A DNA stretch of 64,000 bases from JASLQO01 sp002327525 (lineage in GTDB: Bacteria; Pseudomonadota; Gammaproteobacteria; Pseudomonadales; Azotimanducaceae): NCBI GenBank assembly GCA_030744435.1, contig JASLQO010000025.1:109284-173283 (forward strand), read 5' to 3'. The position numbers and the translations under genes are program-made. Below are positions 61,801 through 64,000 of this stretch, piece by piece; the first letter of the stretch is position 1, and each line of letters begins with the position of its first letter. Under the pieces are notes generated by a model. That model did not search any database, was not told the origin of the DNA, and saw only the letters and a list, made by a program, of their open reading frames with translations.

Positions 61801-62442
61801 GATCTCGGGGAACGCGGTCGGCAGGTCGCAGTACCAGTCGTAGAAGCTCAGGTTCACGCCACCGAACAGCTGCAGGAAACGACCGCCTGCGGCGTAGCTG
61901 AGCATCGACATGGCCGGGATCGGCGAGAAGCCTACCACCCGGTCCGGGCCGTGCTGCTTGGCGGTGTGGATGTTGGCCGCTGCCATGATCTCCAGCACCT
62001 CGTCCCAACTCGCGCGGCGGAAGCCGCCCTTGCCCCGCGATTGCTGGTAGGCGGTGCGCTTGGCGGGATCAGCTTGCAGGGCCTCCCAGGCAGCCAGCGG
62101 GTCGCCTGTTTTTGCCTTTTCTGCACGGTAGGCATCGATCAGCGCGCCGCGGATCAGCGGGTACTTGATCCTGATGGGGCTGTACAGATACCAGGAGAAG
62201 GAGATACCGCGTTGACAACCGCGGGGCTCGTACGGCGGTAGCTGATCCTCCAGCAGCGGATAGTCGAGCTGCTGCGTTTCCCACACCACCACGCCGTCCT
62301 TTACGTGGATCTGCCAGGAACAACCGCCGGTGCAGTTTACGCCGTGGGTACTGCGCACGACCCGGTCGTGCTGAAAGCGGTTCCTGTAGAACTCCTCCCA
62401 CTGACGCGTCTGCGGTGCAACAATATCTTTGATCCAACTCAT
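58828..62442 (-). CDS. narG: nitrate reductase alpha subunit NarG (Mo-bisMGD)
   Basis: The 1204-residue protein is the full-length membrane-bound nitrate reductase catalytic subunit. The N-terminal FS0 site is STHGVNCTGGCSW with the later Cys in EPRGCQRG; the Mo ligand Asp is in YDWYCDLP; a HFFAESRHNGTKAVVFSPDFS segment and a C-terminal molybdopterin-binding domain follow (NDHGVYCTRAVVSARIPRGVCIVYHVPER). It reduces nitrate to nitrite on the cytoplasmic side. It lies 25 bp after narC and 12 bp before narH. It supplies the nitrite from which NO, the Nod substrate, would be made by an enzyme not encoded here. Confidence 0.96.
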   Translation of the reverse strand: MSWIKDIVAPQTRQWEEFYRNRFQHDRVVRSTHGVNCTGGCSWQIHVKDGVVVWETQQLDYPLLEDQLPPYEPRGCQRGISFSWYLYSPIRIKYPLIRGALIDAYRAEKAKTGDPLAAWEALQADPAKRTAYQQSRGKGGFRRASWDEVLEIMAAANIHTAKQHGPDRVVGFSPIPAMSMLSYAAGGRFLQLFGGVNLSFYDWYCDLPTAFPEIWGEQTDVCEGADWYNAKMIADMGACLNMTRTPDCHFFAESRHNGTKAVVFSPDFSQVCKYADQWVPLHAGSDGAFWMAVSHVILKEFHHGQQTPYFIDYTKQYTDSPMLVCLDAEGDHYCPGRLLRANELPGNEDLPNGDWKFVNVDERTGAFVVPKGAMGHRWDEQQGNWNMKFENSLNDAPYDPALTFLDQHDEVVQTEFVEWGLDNKALRGVPARRVQTRSGTALVTTVYDLIMGQYGVGRGLEGEYPADYTDKNAAYTPAWQEVFTGVDADTVLQFAREWANTANATNGKCMIIIGAGINHWYHANLMYRAGAMALMLSGCVGRNGGGLNHYVGQEKLAPMDSWSALAFAKDWQKPSRLQQAPLWHYINTCQYRYDGQYSRYNTVPDNQLTSQHTADTIFKAVRNGWMPFYPQFKQNTLDLCDQVVAEGASSGEEITQAVVEKLKSRDVEYSVSDPEAPENHPRVWYIWRGNAIVGSMKGHEYALKHYLGTHNNLIAEDSGDVTSEVKWQDIAPTGKMDLVVDLNFRMDSSALYSDIVLPAASWYEKADLNSTDLHSFIHPLSEAVAPVWESKTDWEIFKNIAKSTSELAKTHFAEPRKDVVALPLAHDTSDEITQPRISDWYHGECEPVPGQSMHKLAVVDRDYTQIYEKFITLGDNIRDEGLGAHGNHYECADQYDLMLESNHFPVREYEGKTYPSIEEDTSAANVLLHLSSLSNGELTVRAYENMERKTGLDLVDLGEGNRNVRMTYAELQAQPRRYNSSPLWSGLMTEGRAYAPYTYNTEKLVPWRTLTGRQHFYLDHDLYLAYGEHLPTYKPAPKPELYGDLKQTLKDGDALVLNYLTPHGKWHIHSTYMENLRMLTLSRGCEPCWLSEVDAEQLGIKDNDWVEVYNDHGVYCTRAVVSARIPRGVCIVYHVPERTTGIPKSQIRGNKRAGGHNSVTRIHLKPNYLAGGYGQFSYHFNYWGPIAPNRDTHVTVKKMDTVVF

Positions 62443-62467
62443 CTGCGTTACCCTCTATGGAAGCTCG

Positions 62468-63370
62468 TCACTGGGACTTGGTTTGTCGGTCGTAGATCGA
62501 CTGGTTGACTGACTCCTTCTTGCGCCCGCGCCAAGCCATCCCGCAGAGGCCAAAGACGATTGCGCTGCCCACCACGCCGCTGGACAGCAGGCCGATTCCG
62601 TAATCCCTGGGTTGCTGGTACGCGTGCTCGGCATCGGCACGCTGCAGGAAGGCGACCAAGGCGTTGATCTCGGTCTCGGTCAGCGGCTGGTCCTCGTATG
62701 CCGCCTGCATGACCGGGAAGGGCGCCTGCCCGATCATCACCTTCACGCCCGCATGTCCCATTCTGGAGAACACGGTGGTGAGTTCGCGGGCCAGGATGCC
62801 ACCGCCCATCACGGCATCGTTCTTGACGTCGTGGCATGCGTTGCAGGTCGGCCCCCCCTCCTCGAAACGCACGGTACCCTCGAACAGGTCGCTACCCAGC
62901 TCGACCATCGCTTCGGACGCTTCGGACGCTTCGGACGCCTCGGACGCTTCGGACGCCTCGGCCGGCTCGGGTGGCGCTTGCGGCGTTGCCGCCGTGGCTT
63001 GTGCTGCGCCTGCGTCACCGCTGCCCGCGATATAGGCGAGCACCGATTCGATTTCTGCTCGCGACAACATCGCGTCGGGCATAATCATGCCGTTGTACTC
63101 CTCGAACACGGCCACCGCGTCGGCGTCGCCCGCCTGGATGAGGGTTTGCGAGGATGCAATGAAACTAACCAGCCATTCGTGCGACCGACGCTCCCCGATA
63201 CCGGCGAGGTCTGGACCGATCAGGCGGCCACCGCCGATCGTATGGCAGGCGGCGCAGATCTTGTAGTCATCGGCACCGGGTTGGGCGAGCGGACTAGCCG
63301 CTACGAAAAGCAGAATGAGGACGAGGATCGTGTGACCCGCAGGATTAGCGGGATCCTTGGGAGCTGCCAT
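62468..63370 (-). CDS. narC: diheme cytochrome c of the nar operon (NarC-like)
   Basis: The 300-residue protein has an N-terminal signal or anchor (TILVLILLFVAASPLA). Heme c sites lie at residues 39-43 (CAACH) and 176-180 (CNACH), each in a small cytochrome c domain. An Ala/Pro/Glu-rich linker with EAS repeats joins them, and a C-terminal membrane helix (GLLSSGVVGSAIVFGLCGMAW) follows. It is the first gene before narG, as in the narCGHJI operons of Thermus and some proteobacteria, where NarC helps electron transfer and NarI heme maturation. The upstream 63371-63861 region holds its promoter; no FNR box was found there. Confidence 0.88.
   Translation of the reverse strand: MAAPKDPANPAGHTILVLILLFVAASPLAQPGADDYKICAACHTIGGGRLIGPDLAGIGERRSHEWLVSFIASSQTLIQAGDADAVAVFEEYNGMIMPDAMLSRAEIESVLAYIAGSGDAGAAQATAATPQAPPEPAEASEASEASEASEASEAMVELGSDLFEGTVRFEEGGPTCNACHDVKNDAVMGGGILARELTTVFSRMGHAGVKVMIGQAPFPVMQAAYEDQPLTETEINALVAFLQRADAEHAYQQPRDYGIGLLSSGVVGSAIVFGLCGMAWRGRKKESVNQSIYDRQTKSQ
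62910..62963. repeat. 9-bp tandem repeat (GCTTCGGAC) coding for EAS repeats in NarC
   Basis: Five near-exact 9-bp units plus a degenerate sixth encode the linker between the two heme domains. The unit is a multiple of three, so copy change alters linker length without a frameshift. Confidence 0.85.
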
Positions 63371-63861
63371 CGGGATTCATCACTCCTTCTTACGCTTACG
63401 CCCCTACGCTTACGCCGACGCCCGCTTACTGCGGAACTAACAAGCAGGCTGCAGGGGCATTGTGCAAAAGTAAATCAGAGTGTCCATTGCCACGCCATAC
63501 GTAAAAGCCGACGAATATTGGCACCCCCGTCGTGCCGGCCGGTGCCATGACTGGCAACACGCACGGTCGGCTAAGTAGATTCCGAAGTCCGCGCGGGCTG
63601 CACTTACGAAAATAAAAGCGCTCGAGCACCGCCCGAGCGCTCCCAGATGCAGGCCAATAGGCACGCTCCAAACCCCTATAGTTCCCGCGTATCCTGATTC
63701 GCACGCTTCGTGCCGCCTGAACAAAACTGGTATCGGAATTCGTCAAACCAGTGCCTCAGTCCTCACCCATATTCCGCGTGAGCAAACTGCCTCGCTACCG
63801 CCTTCCACTGAATTCTGAGCGCTCAGAACCGCTCGACTGCCCCGCTGTGGCGTTGACCACG
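63371..63861. other. 490-bp intergenic region upstream of narC, no gene supported
   Basis: Open frames on the minus strand here show no family features. A short direct repeat TACGCTTACGCC lies at about 63390-63416, just before narC. I see no TTGAT-type FNR palindrome and no NarL heptamer cluster I could defend, which is unusual for a nar promoter region. Confidence 0.45.
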
Positions 63862-64000
63862 TGACCTTTCCCCTGCATCTTGTCCGGTTGGAAAGAGACA
63901 AATCCACAGTATTAAGCCACCCGCTCTTCAAATAAAGCGGGGGGCTGGTAGTCGAGCGAACTATGAGGTTTGACTCGATTGTAGTGTTCTCGCCAACGGT
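63862..64000 (-). mobile_element. IS3-family insertion sequence end with transposase C-terminus
   Basis: The minus strand from the window edge encodes RWREHYNRVKPHSSLDYQPPALFEERVA then TAA at 63912-63914. This is the C-terminal end of an IS3-family OrfB integrase domain (catalytic Glu is upstream, outside the window). The sequence TGACCTTTCCCCTGCATC beginning at 63862 resembles an IS3-type terminal inverted repeat, so the element probably ends there. The rest lies beyond the window. Confidence 0.7.

Noticed and set aside
63426..63746. Open frame upstream of narC
   Set aside because: No motif, no RBS, odd composition; the region reads better as promoter or scar DNA.

Overview
The window reads as chromosomal DNA of a facultatively denitrifying proteobacterium, most likely a gammaproteobacterium. 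Supporting this are a complete narCGHJI operon, a 7Fe ferredoxin FdxA, an FNR-type regulator with all four cluster cysteines, TonB uptake, and many acyl-CoA and oxidoreductase genes. The taxonomic call is inference from gene content. No rRNA, tRNA or CRISPR array was found.

Layout. 0-8 kb: integron-integrase and nitroreductase remnants, a GST, an enoyl-CoA hydratase, a MATE exporter, a dipeptidase lipoprotein, a palindromic MITE-like element beside an amber-interrupted gene, an RRM protein and an RNA helicase with an internal in-frame deletion. 8-25 kb: catabolic genes (PQQ dehydrogenase, acyl-CoA dehydrogenase, flavin monooxygenase-like protein, TonB receptor, CMD, CoA-transferase, VOC, MetE-like, GMC, GST, aldo/keto reductase) with several gene scars. 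25-28.7 kb: a putative operon for a diiron ferritin-like protein, a PAS protein, a [2Fe-2S] ferredoxin and an FNR-type regulator, preceded by a perfect FNR box. 29-35 kb: an acyl-CoA dehydrogenase / TetR / IcmF operon ending in a disrupted btuF-like gene.

35-43 kb is the key locus. The qNOR-like protein at 36521..38905 lacks residues needed for NO reduction: one FeB histidine is Asn, a catalytic-pocket Glu is Gln, and two quinol-site acids are Gln and Gly. These are the substitutions I associate with putative nitric oxide dismutases (Nod, 2 NO -> N2 + O2). Around it lie a PAS-LuxR regulator, a secreted unknown protein, two YwqK/MORN-like repeat proteins, FdxA, a small membrane-anchored protein and a cytochrome b561, with FNR-box sequences at two promoters. 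55.8-63.4 kb holds narCGHJI. Together these suggest intra-aerobic denitrification: nitrate is reduced by Nar, NO is dismutated to O2, and that O2 feeds an FNR-controlled diiron protein and other oxidases. No nitrite reductase gene lies in the window, so that step must be encoded elsewhere.

44.1-55.2 kb is an island bracketed by two direct copies of a ~121-bp repeat, each sitting exactly between truncated genes. It carries an OYE/dienoyl-CoA reductase-like enzyme, two KstD-like flavoproteins, a sulfotransferase, an alkylsulfatase-like MBL protein, an SDR and an MFS transporter, plus TetR and P450 remnants. It separates the nod locus from the nar operon. An IS3-family element enters at the right edge.
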